A stretch of DNA of 64,000 bases from Sulfurospirillum sp. UBA2217 (lineage in GTDB: Bacteria > Campylobacterota > Campylobacteria > Campylobacterales > Sulfurospirillaceae), in contig DCUJ01000008.1 in NCBI GenBank assembly GCA_002328495.1, positions 53,944 to 117,943 on the forward strand, given 5' to 3'. The notes beneath the pieces were generated by a model. It saw only the letters and a program-made list of their open reading frames with translations, had not been told where the DNA came from and made no database searches. Both the position numbers and the translations under genes were made by a program. Of this stretch, positions 18,293-26,918 are shown piece after piece (position 1 is the first letter of the stretch; every line of letters starts with the position of its first letter).

Positions 18293-19095
18293 AGATAGCC
18301 TTTATCGGTGACATCGTAGGAAAGCCTGGTCGAAACATGCTTCAAACCCATCTTAGAAAAATTCGCACAGAGTTTGCACTGGATGTCGTCATTGCCAATG
18401 GCGAAAATGCCAGCCACGGGTTTGGCTTGAGTATCGAACATGCAAAAGAGTTACTTGGCTATGGGGTCGATATCATCAGTGGGGGAAACCATTCGTGGGA
18501 TAAGAAAGAGATTATTCCCCTTTTGGATGCTATGCCCATTTTAAGACCCCTTAATTACCCTGAAGGTGTGGCGGGAAGTGGTGTGAAAGTCTTACATGTA
18601 AAGAATGAAAAAGTCGCTGTGGTGAATGTTTTAGGACACTATGGGATGTCTATGGTAGAAAATCCTTTTTTACGAGCACAAAAAACAGTTGCAGAGCTAT
18701 GTGAAGAGGGTATAAAAACTATTATTGTGGATTTTCATGCGGAAGTTACATCGGAAAAATATGCTATGTTGCATCTTTTAAAAGGGAAAGTTAGTGCCAT
18801 CTTGGGAACGCATACGCATGTGGGAACGGATGATTTGCATATCGTGGCAGGCACGTGTTATGTCACCGATGTGGGGCTTAGTGGGTGCCGTGATGGCGTG
18901 ATAGGTATGGACAAAGATGCACCTTTGAAGCGTTTTTTAACAGGGCTTCCTGCCAGTTTAGATATTCCTAAAACATGTAAAAAAATTCTTCAAATGGTGA
19001 TTTTGGAGATAGAAGAGGGCAAATGTATTGAAGCACATAAGCTTCGTATTTTTGATGATCGCGAAAGACTTAGTGCTAAGGCTTTGCATGAATAA
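18289..19095 (+). CDS. YmdB-type metallophosphoesterase
   Basis: A 268-residue calcineurin-like phosphoesterase (TIGR00282 type). Metal-binding motifs: FIGDIVGKPG at the N-terminus, NGENASHGFGLS, GGNHSWDKKE, DFHAEVTSEK and GTHTHVGTDD. Bacillus YmdB is a cyclic-nucleotide phosphodiesterase affecting RNA levels and biofilm switching; the substrate here is unknown. The start overlaps the mfd stop (ATGA) and the end overlaps the magIII start by 8 bases, so it belongs to the same operon. TTACATGTAA lies at 18592. Confidence 0.88.
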   Translation: MKIAFIGDIVGKPGRNMLQTHLRKIRTEFALDVVIANGENASHGFGLSIEHAKELLGYGVDIISGGNHSWDKKEIIPLLDAMPILRPLNYPEGVAGSGVKVLHVKNEKVAVVNVLGHYGMSMVENPFLRAQKTVAELCEEGIKTIIVDFHAEVTSEKYAMLHLLKGKVSAILGTHTHVGTDDLHIVAGTCYVTDVGLSGCRDGVIGMDKDAPLKRFLTGLPASLDIPKTCKKILQMVILEIEEGKCIEAHKLRIFDDRERLSAKALHE

Positions 19096-19750
19096 TAGCT
19101 TTGAACTGCTCTGTTTGTTAAAAGAAGCAGGCTATCTTAAAACCACGCGAGACCCATTTTGGTGGCCAAAATCAGGAAGTTTTTGGGTGATTGTGGGGGC
19201 TCTTTTAACCCAACAGAGCAAATGGGAAAAGGTTGAACAGAGTATCGAAAATTTAGAACGTGCGGGGATGGACTCTTTAGAAAAGATAGCATCATGTGAG
19301 CGTGAGTATTTAAGCCAGATGATTAAGCCCAGCGGTTTTTATAACACTAAAGCACACAATTTACAAAAATTGAGTCGGGCGATTGTAGAAGATTTTAGAA
19401 GTTTTGAGTTTTTTTGCGAACGTGTAAATCGTGAATGGCTCTTAGCGCAAAAAGGCATTGGAGAAGAGAGTGCTGATAGTATTTTATGTTATGCATGCAA
19501 AAGAGAAGCGATGGTTGTCGATGCCTATAGTGCGCGCTTAGTGAATGCGTTTGGGTATGAGTTTGAAAGTTATGAGGCATTGCAAACGTGGTTTTGTGAG
19601 GGTATTGATGTGAATTGGAAAAAGATAGCTTCTCTTTATGGACGAGAGCTTTCTTTAAATGAACTTTACGCTCGGTTTCATGGAAAAATCGTGGAGTTTT
19701 GTAAAGAAAATAGCAGAGGAAAAGTGGTTGATATAAGGTGTTTGGGATAA
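19088..19750 (+). CDS. magIII: 3-methyladenine DNA glycosylase, MagIII type
   Basis: Helix-hairpin-helix base excision glycosylase related to endonuclease III. The HhH motif is LLAQKGIGEESADSILCYA; the catalytic aspartate is in MVVDAY. The C-terminal cysteine cluster that binds 4Fe-4S in Nth is absent. The conserved WWPKSGSFWVIVGALLTQ and LYARFHGKIVEFCKE match Helicobacter MagIII, which excises 3-methyladenine. The ATG at 19088 gives 220 residues; an upstream start at 19028 lies inside the previous gene. It ends in a perfect 9-bp hairpin (19740-19761). Confidence 0.88.
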   Translation: MNNSFELLCLLKEAGYLKTTRDPFWWPKSGSFWVIVGALLTQQSKWEKVEQSIENLERAGMDSLEKIASCEREYLSQMIKPSGFYNTKAHNLQKLSRAIVEDFRSFEFFCERVNREWLLAQKGIGEESADSILCYACKREAMVVDAYSARLVNAFGYEFESYEALQTWFCEGIDVNWKKIASLYGRELSLNELYARFHGKIVEFCKENSRGKVVDIRCLG

Positions 19751-19761
19751 AAATCCCAAAC
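19740..19761. terminator. Hairpin over the magIII stop codon
   Basis: GTTTGGGAT (19740-19748) and ATCCCAAAC (19753-19761) form a perfect 9-bp stem with an AAAA loop. It contains the magIII stop and lies four bases before the stop of the convergent ydcH-like gene. It is A/T-rich on both sides, consistent with termination in both directions. Confidence 0.7.
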
Positions 19762-19765
19762 AGTA

Positions 19766-19993
19766 TTAAAGATTGTGCTCTTTTTTATACGCCATAATCA
19801 TCGCATACGCTTCATCTTTAAGATGAAGTTTCTCTTTTTTCATCGCTTCAAGCTCCAAATCACTTGCGTGTTCACGACCTTCTGTGATGTCGGTGATTTT
19901 TTGGTCTAAATCATTGTGTTTTTCAAAAATTTTAGCAAAGTGCGCATTGTCAACTTTAAGTTTTGAGATGATGTCTCTGTATTCGTGTAGCAT
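19766..19993 (-). CDS. YdcH/DUF465-family small protein
   Basis: A 75-residue, charged, all-helical protein matching the short YdcH (DUF465) family: EYRDIISKLKVDNAHFAKIF, then DLDQKITDITEG and ELEAMKKEKLHLKDE. Function is unknown; the family is a small antiparallel coiled coil. The ATG at 19993 has a strong AAGGAG ribosome site. It is monocistronic, between convergent magIII and upstream argJ on the same strand. Confidence 0.85.
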   Translation of the reverse strand: MLHEYRDIISKLKVDNAHFAKIFEKHNDLDQKITDITEGREHASDLELEAMKKEKLHLKDEAYAMIMAYKKEHNL

Positions 19994-20037
19994 GGTTTCT
20001 CCTTGTTTATGGTTGTTTTATTTTAGCAAAAAAGTAC

Positions 20038-21225
20038 TTAAGTTCGGTAATCAGCATTGATTTTGACATACTCATGCCCCAAATCACAGCCATACGCCGT
20101 AAAAGAAGCATCACCTATTCCCAATTCACAGCGAATGCGAAAGGACTCTTTTTTCATCACAGCCGCTGCTCTTTTTTCTGATTCCACATCCAGTGAGCGT
20201 TGCTCTTTGGAATAAATCAGCACATCATCGTAATGAATGACAAGCGTTTCTTCATTACATGTAATGCCACTTGCCCCTATGGTTGAAGCGATACGCCCCC
20301 AGTTTGGGTCTTCACCAAATAAAGCCGTTTTGACCAGTAATGAGTTGCTGAGTGCCTTCGCGGCTTTTTGGGCTTCTTGGTCATTTCTAGCACCACTCAC
20401 TTCAAAAGCAACGACTTTGGTTGCACCCTCACCATCACGTACCAACATGAGACTAAGCTCTTTGGTGATCATCTTCAAGGCTTCATTAAAGGCTTCTTTG
20501 GAGTAAGCATTGTGTTTTGAACTTAAAAGAAGCACGGTGTCGTTCGTGGAGGTATCTCCATCAACGCTCACTGCGTTAAACGATGACTCAATCGCAGGCA
20601 ATAAAAGTTCGTCCATATCAGCTTTTGGGATAGTGGCATCGGTTAAAATAAAGCAAAGCATTGTTGCCATCGCAGGGTTAATCATTCCAGCCCCTTTGCA
20701 AATAGCGGCAATATGGAAAAAAGAACCATCTTCTAAAATCACTTTAAAACACAGCTCTTTTTTAAAACTATCGGTCGTCATAATTGCAGACGCCGTTGAG
20801 TGTGAGTTCTTGGCATTAAAGTCAAAGAGTGAAAAAGCAGATGAGAGTTTTTCAACGTTTAAACGATAGCCAATAACACCCGTTGAACTCATAACGGGGT
20901 TATGAAGGGGAGGGTAAACGTTTTTGAGTTTTTCAAAAAGAGTATCGATATCTTCAATGCCTTTAGTTCCAGTCATTGCATTGGCATTTTTAGCGTTCAT
21001 CAAAATAAAATTGGTTTGAAACCCCTTGGGATAGCGTAAAAAGTGTTTAATGGGTGCCGCTTGAAATACGTTTGTGGTAAAGACGGCACTCACATCGCAC
21101 GGCTCATCTGAGCGGATGAAAGCAACATCTTCTTTAGCGTTTGGTTTAAAACCAGCATGAACACCTTGGCAGTAAAAGCCTAGGACGTTATCCAACCCAT
21201 TTTTAAGAGGTAGAATGGTAAACAT
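20038..21225 (-). CDS. argJ: Bifunctional glutamate N-acetyltransferase / amino-acid acetyltransferase
   Basis: Ornithine acetyltransferase of the cyclic arginine pathway: moves acetyl from N-acetylornithine to glutamate. It is made as a precursor that cuts itself before a threonine; the cleavage block is CKGAGMINPAMATML (cut between A and T), and the conserved SVDGDTSTND and GRNDQEAQKAAKA-like (GARNDQEAQKAAKAL) segments are present. At 395 residues it is family length. The ATG at 21225 follows AAAGGA. It is downstream of rpmB on the same strand but separated by a good terminator, so it probably has its own promoter. TTACATGTAA at 20255 is read I-T-C-N on the minus strand. Confidence 0.95.
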   Translation of the reverse strand: MFTILPLKNGLDNVLGFYCQGVHAGFKPNAKEDVAFIRSDEPCDVSAVFTTNVFQAAPIKHFLRYPKGFQTNFILMNAKNANAMTGTKGIEDIDTLFEKLKNVYPPLHNPVMSSTGVIGYRLNVEKLSSAFSLFDFNAKNSHSTASAIMTTDSFKKELCFKVILEDGSFFHIAAICKGAGMINPAMATMLCFILTDATIPKADMDELLLPAIESSFNAVSVDGDTSTNDTVLLLSSKHNAYSKEAFNEALKMITKELSLMLVRDGEGATKVVAFEVSGARNDQEAQKAAKALSNSLLVKTALFGEDPNWGRIASTIGASGITCNEETLVIHYDDVLIYSKEQRSLDVESEKRAAAVMKKESFRIRCELGIGDASFTAYGCDLGHEYVKINADYRT

Positions 21226-21259
21226 GGCTCAATCCTTTGGAATGATAATTGTGAAAGGG

Positions 21260-21291
21260 AAAAAGAGGAAAAGGGAGAAAACTCTCCCTTT
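21260..21291 (-). terminator. Rho-independent terminator of rpmB
   Basis: Read on the minus strand, AAAGGGAGA and TCTCCCTTT (21270-21278 with 21283-21291) form a 9-bp stem with a 4-base loop, followed by a T-rich run (TTTTCCTCTTTTTCCC). It lies 12 bases after the rpmB stop and separates rpmB from argJ. Confidence 0.8.
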
Positions 21292-21302
21292 AAGGGGAAA
21301 AT

Positions 21303-21491
21303 TTAGCCGTTTTTCTTCATGGTGCGAAGTGTAGAAGCAGCAATTCTAACTTTCTGAGTTGTTCCATCTTCAAGGGTTATACGAACCGTTCTAAGATTTG
21401 GAAGAAATCTTCTTTTAGTCTTGTTATTTGCATGGCTTACGTTGTTTCCAACCATTGGACCCTTGCCAGTAATCGCGCATTTTCTTGCCAT
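21303..21491 (-). CDS. rpmB: 50S ribosomal protein L28
   Basis: A 62-residue basic protein of the large ribosomal subunit: MARKCAITGKGPMVGNNVSHA, then NKTKRRFLPNLR and the C-terminal STLRTMKKNG are diagnostic. It lacks a zinc-binding CxxC pair, so it is the zinc-independent form. It is monocistronic, with a minus-strand -10 (TACAAT, 21525-21520) and an intrinsic terminator. Confidence 0.97.
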   Translation of the reverse strand: MARKCAITGKGPMVGNNVSHANNKTKRRFLPNLRTVRITLEDGTTQKVRIAASTLRTMKKNG

Positions 21492-21519
21492 CGGGAATTC
21501 CTTAAATTTTTTATCGTGA

Positions 21520-21525
21520 ATTGTA
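21520..21525 (-). promoter_or_regulatory. Putative rpmB -10 element
   Basis: TACAAT on the minus strand, 29 bases upstream of the rpmB ATG and preceded by TG (TGTACAAT, extended -10). No good -35 is seen, which is usual for sigma-70 promoters in this phylum. It lies in the 139-bp divergent rpmB/rpe intergenic region. Confidence 0.5.
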
Positions 21526-21595
21526 CATCAAAGAAGCAAAATATTGACTTAATTGAATGAGGCGAAGATTATATCGAAATTTTTATAAATTTTGC

Positions 21596-21601
21596 TACAA
21601 T
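21596..21601 (+). promoter_or_regulatory. Putative rpe -10 element
   Basis: TACAAT, 30 bases before the rpe start, in an A/T-rich tract with periodic T-runs upstream (ATTTTTATAAATTTTGC). This is typical of epsilonproteobacterial vegetative promoters. Confidence 0.5.
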
Positions 21602-21630
21602 TTGCGTAAAATTTCACCAAAGGCTTTGTT

Positions 21631-22269
21631 ATGTTAGTAGCACCCAGTATTCTCTCCGCTGATTTTGGAAGGTTGAGCGAAGAGATAAAAGCGATTTGTG
21701 AGGCAGGCTGTGATTTGGTACATGTGGATGTGATGGATGGGCATTTTGTCCCTAACTTAACCATCGGACCTGTGGTAGTCAATGCCGTAGCTCGTGCGAC
21801 CACAAAGCCACTTGATGTGCATCTGATGGTGGAAAACAACACCTTTTTTGTGGATTTATTTGCTCCTTTGAAGCCAAAATATATCTCTTTTCATATTGAG
21901 GAAGAAAAACATCCGCATCGTTTGATTCAAAAAATAAGAGATTATGGGATTTCTCCTGCTATTACACTCAATCCCCACACACCGCCTTCAACCATCGAAT
22001 ACCTTTTGGAAGATTTGGATATGGTGCTTTTGATGAGCGTCAATCCAGGTTTTGGTGGGCAAAAATTTATCCCCAGTGTGATTGAAAAGTCCGCACGTTT
22101 AAAAGAGATGATTCTTCGTCAAAATGCAAAAACACTCATTGAAGTCGATGGTGGAGTGAACAATCACAATGTTAAAGCACTTCGTGATGCTGGAGTGGAC
22201 ATCGTTGTGGCAGGCAATTATGTTTTTGGAGCCAGTGATTACAAAAGTGCGATTGATTCTTTAAAATAA
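21631..22269 (+). CDS. rpe: Ribulose-phosphate 3-epimerase
   Basis: TIM-barrel enzyme interconverting ribulose-5-phosphate and xylulose-5-phosphate. Signatures: APSILSADFGRLSEE, HVDVMDGHFVPNLTIGP (metal and acid/base residues), DVHLMVE, MSVNPGFGGQ and EVDGGVNNHN. At 212 residues it is full length. It is first in an operon with trpF and a DnaQ-type exonuclease; its stop shares a base with the trpF start. Confidence 0.96.
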   Translation: MLVAPSILSADFGRLSEEIKAICEAGCDLVHVDVMDGHFVPNLTIGPVVVNAVARATTKPLDVHLMVENNTFFVDLFAPLKPKYISFHIEEEKHPHRLIQKIRDYGISPAITLNPHTPPSTIEYLLEDLDMVLLMSVNPGFGGQKFIPSVIEKSARLKEMILRQNAKTLIEVDGGVNNHNVKALRDAGVDIVVAGNYVFGASDYKSAIDSLK

Positions 22270-22856
22270 TGTGGGTTAAAATCTGCGGTATTACCAACGT
22301 TGAAGATGCTTTATGTGCTGTAAATGCGGGTGCCGATGCACTTGGTTTTGTATTTTACCCACAATCCCCTCGCTACATTAGTCCAGAAAACGCGAAATGT
22401 ATTGCAGAAAAACTTCCTTTACATGTAAAGAAAATTGGTCTTTTTGTAGGCGTTTCATCGGCGTTTATCAACCTTACATGTCAAGAATCTCAGATGGATA
22501 TGGCTCAGATTCATTTTGAAGTCGATCAATCATTTTTAGATGCGCTTGAAGTACCGTATCGTGAAGTGGTAAGAGCCAAAAATCCTGAAGATATTGTCCA
22601 AACAAAAGGGAAACTACGTTTTGTAGATGCGTATGTCGAGGGTTTTGGAGGAGAGGGAAAGAGGTTGGCACTTTCATGGTTTACGCATGCGGATAACCAC
22701 AACATCATTTTAGCGGGAGGGCTTACGCCTGAAAATATCGAAGAACTCAAAGCCTATGGCTTTTACGGTGTCGATGTGAGCAGTGGTGTTGAAAAAAGCA
22801 AAGGCATCAAAGACCATGCCTTGGTGCGCGCTTTCATTCAAAAGGCTAAAGCATGA
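22269..22856 (+). CDS. trpF: Phosphoribosylanthranilate isomerase
   Basis: Third committed step of tryptophan synthesis; a TIM barrel starting VKICGITNVEDA (catalytic Cys) with GFVFYPQSPRYIS, VDAYVEGFGGEGKRL (catalytic Asp in the loop) and ILAGGLTPENI plus GVDVSSGVE (phosphate binding). At 195 residues it is family length. No other trp gene is nearby, so the pathway is dispersed. It overlaps both neighbours (TAATG and ATGA). It holds one exact (22419) and one imperfect (22473) TTACATGTAA. Confidence 0.94.
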   Translation: MWVKICGITNVEDALCAVNAGADALGFVFYPQSPRYISPENAKCIAEKLPLHVKKIGLFVGVSSAFINLTCQESQMDMAQIHFEVDQSFLDALEVPYREVVRAKNPEDIVQTKGKLRFVDAYVEGFGGEGKRLALSWFTHADNHNIILAGGLTPENIEELKAYGFYGVDVSSGVEKSKGIKDHALVRAFIQKAKA

Positions 22857-23647
22857 GACCGCTTGATAGTTTTATCTATAAACTGACTCAAAAACCGATG
22901 TTTCATAAAGAGTTTTTTGCCAAGATGCGTACCTTTAAGGAGCTTGAGTATGTTGATGTTGAGGATATAGCAACGCTTCGACTTTTAGGGCTTCCTCTTA
23001 TAAAATACAACGATGTTACGTTTACCTTAGAGACGCTTAGTATGCCCCTTTGTGAGGCTAAGTTTTGCATCGTCGATATCGAGAGTAACGGAAGTAAGCC
23101 AGAGCATTCGCAGATTATCGAGATTGGGGCAGTCATGGTACAAGGAGGCAAAGAGTTAGGGCGCTTTAGCTCTTTGGTCTATTGTGAAGAATTACCCGAT
23201 GTGATTCGAAACCTTACGGGCATTACATTAGAAGAGCTTTCAAGTGCGCCATCCCTTCGTAGTGTCTTAGAGGCGTTTCGACTTTTTTTGGGGGATGCTA
23301 TTTTTGTAGCACACAATGTGAATTTCGACTATTATTTTATTTCTTATGCCATGCAAAAAGCAGGGTTTGGACCGCTGCTCAATCGTAAACTGTGCACCAT
23401 TGATTTATCGAAAAAGTGTATTGTAGCCCCAAAATATGGTCTAAGTGCGCTCATGGAGTATTTTCAAGAAGTGTTTGAAAGTCATCATCGAGCCCTTCAA
23501 GATGCTTTAGCCAGCAAAATTGTGTTAAACAAATCTCTTGAAGCTTTACCTGAGGAGATAAACACTGTTGAAGCATTGATTGCTTTTAGTAAACCGCAAC
23601 AGCAGAAGAAAAAGAAAAAACCAAAACCTACTGGTACATCTTCTTAA
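22853..23647 (+). CDS. DnaQ/DEDDh-type 3'-5' exonuclease
   Basis: A 264-residue protein with an exonuclease domain at about residues 70-235: FCIVDIESNGS (Exo I, D-x-E), HNVNFDYYFI (Exo II) and HRALQDALAS (Exo III, DEDDh). An N-terminal 60-70 residues of unknown role precede it, and the C-terminus is a lysine-rich tail (QQQKKKKKPKPTG). It resembles DNA polymerase III epsilon-like proteins of Campylobacterota; whether it is the replicative proofreader or an accessory nuclease is not decided. The 3' end overlaps the convergent carbonic-anhydrase-like gene by 20 bases. Confidence 0.85.
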   Translation: MRPLDSFIYKLTQKPMFHKEFFAKMRTFKELEYVDVEDIATLRLLGLPLIKYNDVTFTLETLSMPLCEAKFCIVDIESNGSKPEHSQIIEIGAVMVQGGKELGRFSSLVYCEELPDVIRNLTGITLEELSSAPSLRSVLEAFRLFLGDAIFVAHNVNFDYYFISYAMQKAGFGPLLNRKLCTIDLSKKCIVAPKYGLSALMEYFQEVFESHHRALQDALASKIVLNKSLEALPEEINTVEALIAFSKPQQQKKKKKPKPTGTSS

Positions 23648-24152
23648 AACGTACGTAATTATCAGCAGATTTGTACAAGGAAGCCACTTCTTCCGTGCTT
23701 AGTTCTCGCACCACTTTGGCAGGATTTCCCATAATCATCGAGCGGGGTGGGAAGACCTTGTTTTTGGTTACAAGCGAGCCAGCGGCTACGATGGATTCTT
23801 TACCGATAATGACACCGTCTAAAATGGTCGAACTCATGCCGATTAAACACGCATCTTCAATAGTGCAACCGTGCAAGGTGACACAATGCCCAACGGTGAC
23901 ATTGTCACCGATAATCGTGGGATAACCGTCGCTTTTATCGTCGCGTGTAAAGTGTGTCACATGCACCATGCTCAAATCTTGAATACTGGTATTTTTACCA
24001 ATCGTAATAAAATGGACATCCCCTCTGATGACTGCCCCAAACCAAATCGAACTACCTTCCCCAATGCTTACTTCACCAATAATATCTGCACTGTGCGCTA
24101 CAAAGACATCCTCAGCAATGCGAGGTGCCATACCTTGAAATGGAAGTATCAT
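23628..24152 (-). CDS. Gamma-carbonic-anhydrase-like hexapeptide-repeat protein (YrdA/PaaY type)
   Basis: A 174-residue left-handed beta-helix protein built from hexapeptide repeats (VFVAHSADIIGEVSIGEGSSIWFGAV). Conserved metal-site histidines appear in HVTHFTR, TVGHCVTLHG. Such trimeric proteins bind zinc and some have carbonic anhydrase activity; others only resemble it. It is translated from an ATG that overlaps the ppk stop (TAATG), so it is co-transcribed after ppk. Function beyond the family is inference. Confidence 0.85.
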   Translation of the reverse strand: MILPFQGMAPRIAEDVFVAHSADIIGEVSIGEGSSIWFGAVIRGDVHFITIGKNTSIQDLSMVHVTHFTRDDKSDGYPTIIGDNVTVGHCVTLHGCTIEDACLIGMSSTILDGVIIGKESIVAAGSLVTKNKVFPPRSMIMGNPAKVVRELSTEEVASLYKSADNYVRFKKMYQ

Positions 24153-26263
24153 TAACTCTCCTTAAACAAGCGACGTGCCAATTTTTCAGCTTTGTGTGAG
24201 GTTGTATCTTTTTTTTGCGCTTTATAAATTTTATTCATATAATCTTCCAATACGGTATGGTTGTTAATGGCACGCTCTTCATTATTGTCTGTTTGAGTGT
24301 ATTCTCCATCGCTGTCTAGTGTCCAACTGAGCATATTGTCATTAAGTTGGAGTTGGAGAATTTCAAACAGTTTTTGCTGCAAAGTTTTATCAAAAATAGG
24401 TGTCATAAGCTCCAAACGTCGCTCTAAGTTTCTAGGCATCCAATCCGCACTGGATATAAAGGTCGTCGTAGGTTCGGCATTTTTAAAGTAAAAAATACGC
24501 GCATGCTCCAAGTAGCGTCCGATGATGGATTTGACCCTTATGTTCTCACTCACTCCAGCAACGCCTGGGCGTAAACAACAAATTCCTCTGGCGATAATAT
24601 CGATTTGAACCCCTTGCGTTGAGGCATAATAAAGTGCTTGAATGACATCTGAATCCACCAAAGAGTTCATCTTTACGATAATGCGACCCTCGTTTCCGTA
24701 TTTGGCTTCATTGCTGATCAGTCCGATGACTTTAGGCTTAATTTGAGTCGGTGACATGGAAAGCGTTTCAAGTTTCTTGTGTTTTGAAAAGCCTGATAAG
24801 ATGTGAAAAAAGGTTGTGCTATCTTTGGCAAATTCTTCTTTACATGTAAAGAAACTAGCATCCGTATAGACTTTCGCCGTAGCACCGTTGTAGTTGCCTG
24901 TGCCAAAATGCATGTAAAATTTGAGTTTGCCATCTTCTTCTTGGCGAATCACTTGAGCGATTTTCGCATGGACTTTAAAGCCCGTGATACCATAGACCAC
25001 GTGTGCCCCTGCTTGTTCCAAAGCTTTTGCCCAATGCAAGTTATTTTCTTCATCAAAACGGGCTTTAAGTTCTACCACGGCAGTGACTTGTTTCCCTTCA
25101 TTGGCGGCATCAATGAGCGCTTGAACGATTTGGGAGTTTTTCTCCACACGGTAGAGCGTCATGCGAATAGAGATGACTTTAGGGTCTTTAGACGCTTCTT
25201 TGATAAGACGAAGTACGGGGTCAAAACTCTCGTACGGGTGGAAGAGCATGACATCGTTTTTATCGATAACCTTAAAGACGGATTCATTGCTATCAAAGGG
25301 TGGTAAAATTTTAGAGTTATAGGGAGGTAATGTAAGGTTTGAAAAGTCTTTATTACCCACGATTTGCCATAAAGCACCAAGATTGAGGGGAATGGTATAG
25401 GTATAAATGTCTTTAAAGAAAATTTGCATGTGTGAATTTAAAAATTCAAGTAAGTCAGGGTCACTGTCTTCTTGGATATTGAGGCGGACAAAAGCCCCTT
25501 TGCGTCGTAGTTTTAAACCTTGCTCCATAATCATCATAAAATCATCCGCTTCTTCTTCTTCGATGACCATATCCGCATTTCGAGTGACGCGAAATGCCGC
25601 AGAGGCTACCAAGCGGTATCCAGGAAATATCTCTTCAACATGGCGCTTAACAATGGTTTCGATGGGCACATAGGTGTGGTCACCTGCTTGAAAAAAACGA
25701 GGCAACACACGAGGAATGCGAATCATGCCATATTTGTAATTGCTATCTTCTTCAGTATCTCTGTCTTGAAGTTTGACCGCAAGCGAAAAACTTAAGTTGT
25801 TCAGGTGCGGAAAAGGGTGGGTGGCATTGACCGCAATAGGCACGATGACAGGTAGAATATTTGAAAAAAAGTACTCATCAGAGAGTTTGGCAAGCGAGGG
25901 GGAAAGTTCTTCATAACCCTTGATAAAAAGATTTTCATCTTCCAACTCTTTTACGATTATGCGGTAACTCTCTTGAATCACCTCTTTTTCACTCGCAAGA
26001 TACGCTCTGATTTCACGGAGTTGATCCAGTGGTGTTTTTTGGTCGGTTCCCGTTTCGATGACACCTGCACTAAAGAGCTGTTTCAGCCCTGCCACACGAA
26101 TCATGTAAAACTCATCCAAGTTGGTCGCATAAATTGCTAAAAACTTTAAACGCTCTAAAAGAGGAATATCGTTTTTGAATGATTGGGCTAAAACGCGTGT
26201 GTTAAATTTGAGCCAGGAAAGTTCTCGGTTAAGGTAAAGACTGGAATCGGTTAAATCAACCAC
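24152..26263 (-). CDS. ppk: Polyphosphate kinase 1
   Basis: Makes inorganic polyphosphate from ATP at the membrane periphery; in related bacteria it affects stress survival and motility. Four-domain PPK1 architecture: N-terminal helical domain (LNRELSWLKFNTRVL), head domain, and two phospholipase-D-like catalytic domains with histidine motifs GFKVHAKIAQV and RYLEHARIFYF, plus MHFGTGNYN. At 703 residues it is full length. The start is GTG (VVDLTDSS). TTACATGTAA at 24840 is read F-T-C-K. It is followed immediately by the hexapeptide-repeat gene. Confidence 0.96.
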   Translation of the reverse strand: MVDLTDSSLYLNRELSWLKFNTRVLAQSFKNDIPLLERLKFLAIYATNLDEFYMIRVAGLKQLFSAGVIETGTDQKTPLDQLREIRAYLASEKEVIQESYRIIVKELEDENLFIKGYEELSPSLAKLSDEYFFSNILPVIVPIAVNATHPFPHLNNLSFSLAVKLQDRDTEEDSNYKYGMIRIPRVLPRFFQAGDHTYVPIETIVKRHVEEIFPGYRLVASAAFRVTRNADMVIEEEEADDFMMIMEQGLKLRRKGAFVRLNIQEDSDPDLLEFLNSHMQIFFKDIYTYTIPLNLGALWQIVGNKDFSNLTLPPYNSKILPPFDSNESVFKVIDKNDVMLFHPYESFDPVLRLIKEASKDPKVISIRMTLYRVEKNSQIVQALIDAANEGKQVTAVVELKARFDEENNLHWAKALEQAGAHVVYGITGFKVHAKIAQVIRQEEDGKLKFYMHFGTGNYNGATAKVYTDASFFTCKEEFAKDSTTFFHILSGFSKHKKLETLSMSPTQIKPKVIGLISNEAKYGNEGRIIVKMNSLVDSDVIQALYYASTQGVQIDIIARGICCLRPGVAGVSENIRVKSIIGRYLEHARIFYFKNAEPTTTFISSADWMPRNLERRLELMTPIFDKTLQQKLFEILQLQLNDNMLSWTLDSDGEYTQTDNNEERAINNHTVLEDYMNKIYKAQKKDTTSHKAEKLARRLFKES

Positions 26264-26329
26264 GTGGAATCCTTCGTAGAAAATAAATAGGGATTATTTT
26301 ATCAGAAAAAAGTTATAAAAAGGTAACAC

Positions 26330-26869
26330 TTACGCATAGTTAGAAAAAAATGTCTCTTCAGGGGTATTATTAGATTGGTAGGCTTCTTTGGCTTTGCCTA
26401 AAAGATCATTTTGCATAGCGCGTGCCATCTCAAGTCTGGCTTGCATTTGAAGCATCGATGCCGTAGCCGCCACTTGATAATCCGTAGGACTTGGGTCACT
26501 AGGAGCTAGAGCGGCTGAGCGCACAAGTTGCATTTTTTTAACCGTGGCTTCGGGTTCGTTTTCAGGAGAAGTGTCGATGGCGACTTCACCACCGATGGCA
26601 TAAAGTCTCTCATCGGGTGCTTTTTGATAGACAAAAGTGGCACCACTTAAAATCACGCCAGCTCCGGCTGAAATATGCGCTCTCTCATGGGCTTTAACGG
26701 TAGTATCTCTGGCTTGAAGTCTTGAAACAAGGGCTTTTTCGGATGTGGTTAGTTCTGTAGAAGTGGTCTCTTGGGTACTCTTTTTTTCAGACGTAGAAGA
26801 TGCTTGTGTAGCACTATATGTTCCATCAATACGGGCGTAAGAAGCATTAAGAAAGCTTTGAACTCTCAT
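26330..26869 (-). CDS. SprA-related putative metalloprotease-like protein
   Basis: A 179-residue protein resembling the SprA-related family (called putative metalloprotease CJM1_0395 family in Campylobacter). The core motif AHERAHISAGAG contains HExxH, then YAIGGEVAIDTSPENEPEATVKKMQ and ALAPSDPSPTDYQVAA. The N-terminal 55 residues are Ser/Thr-rich and disordered. No signal peptide or membrane segment is seen. The ATG follows GGAGAAAACG. It stands alone upstream of ppk on the same strand. Protease activity is unproven; only the motif suggests it. Confidence 0.78.
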   Translation of the reverse strand: MRVQSFLNASYARIDGTYSATQASSTSEKKSTQETTSTELTTSEKALVSRLQARDTTVKAHERAHISAGAGVILSGATFVYQKAPDERLYAIGGEVAIDTSPENEPEATVKKMQLVRSAALAPSDPSPTDYQVAATASMLQMQARLEMARAMQNDLLGKAKEAYQSNNTPEETFFSNYA

Positions 26870-26918
26870 CGTTTTCTCCTACAAAATTATACCACATTGC
26901 TTACATGTAAAGCAAAAT

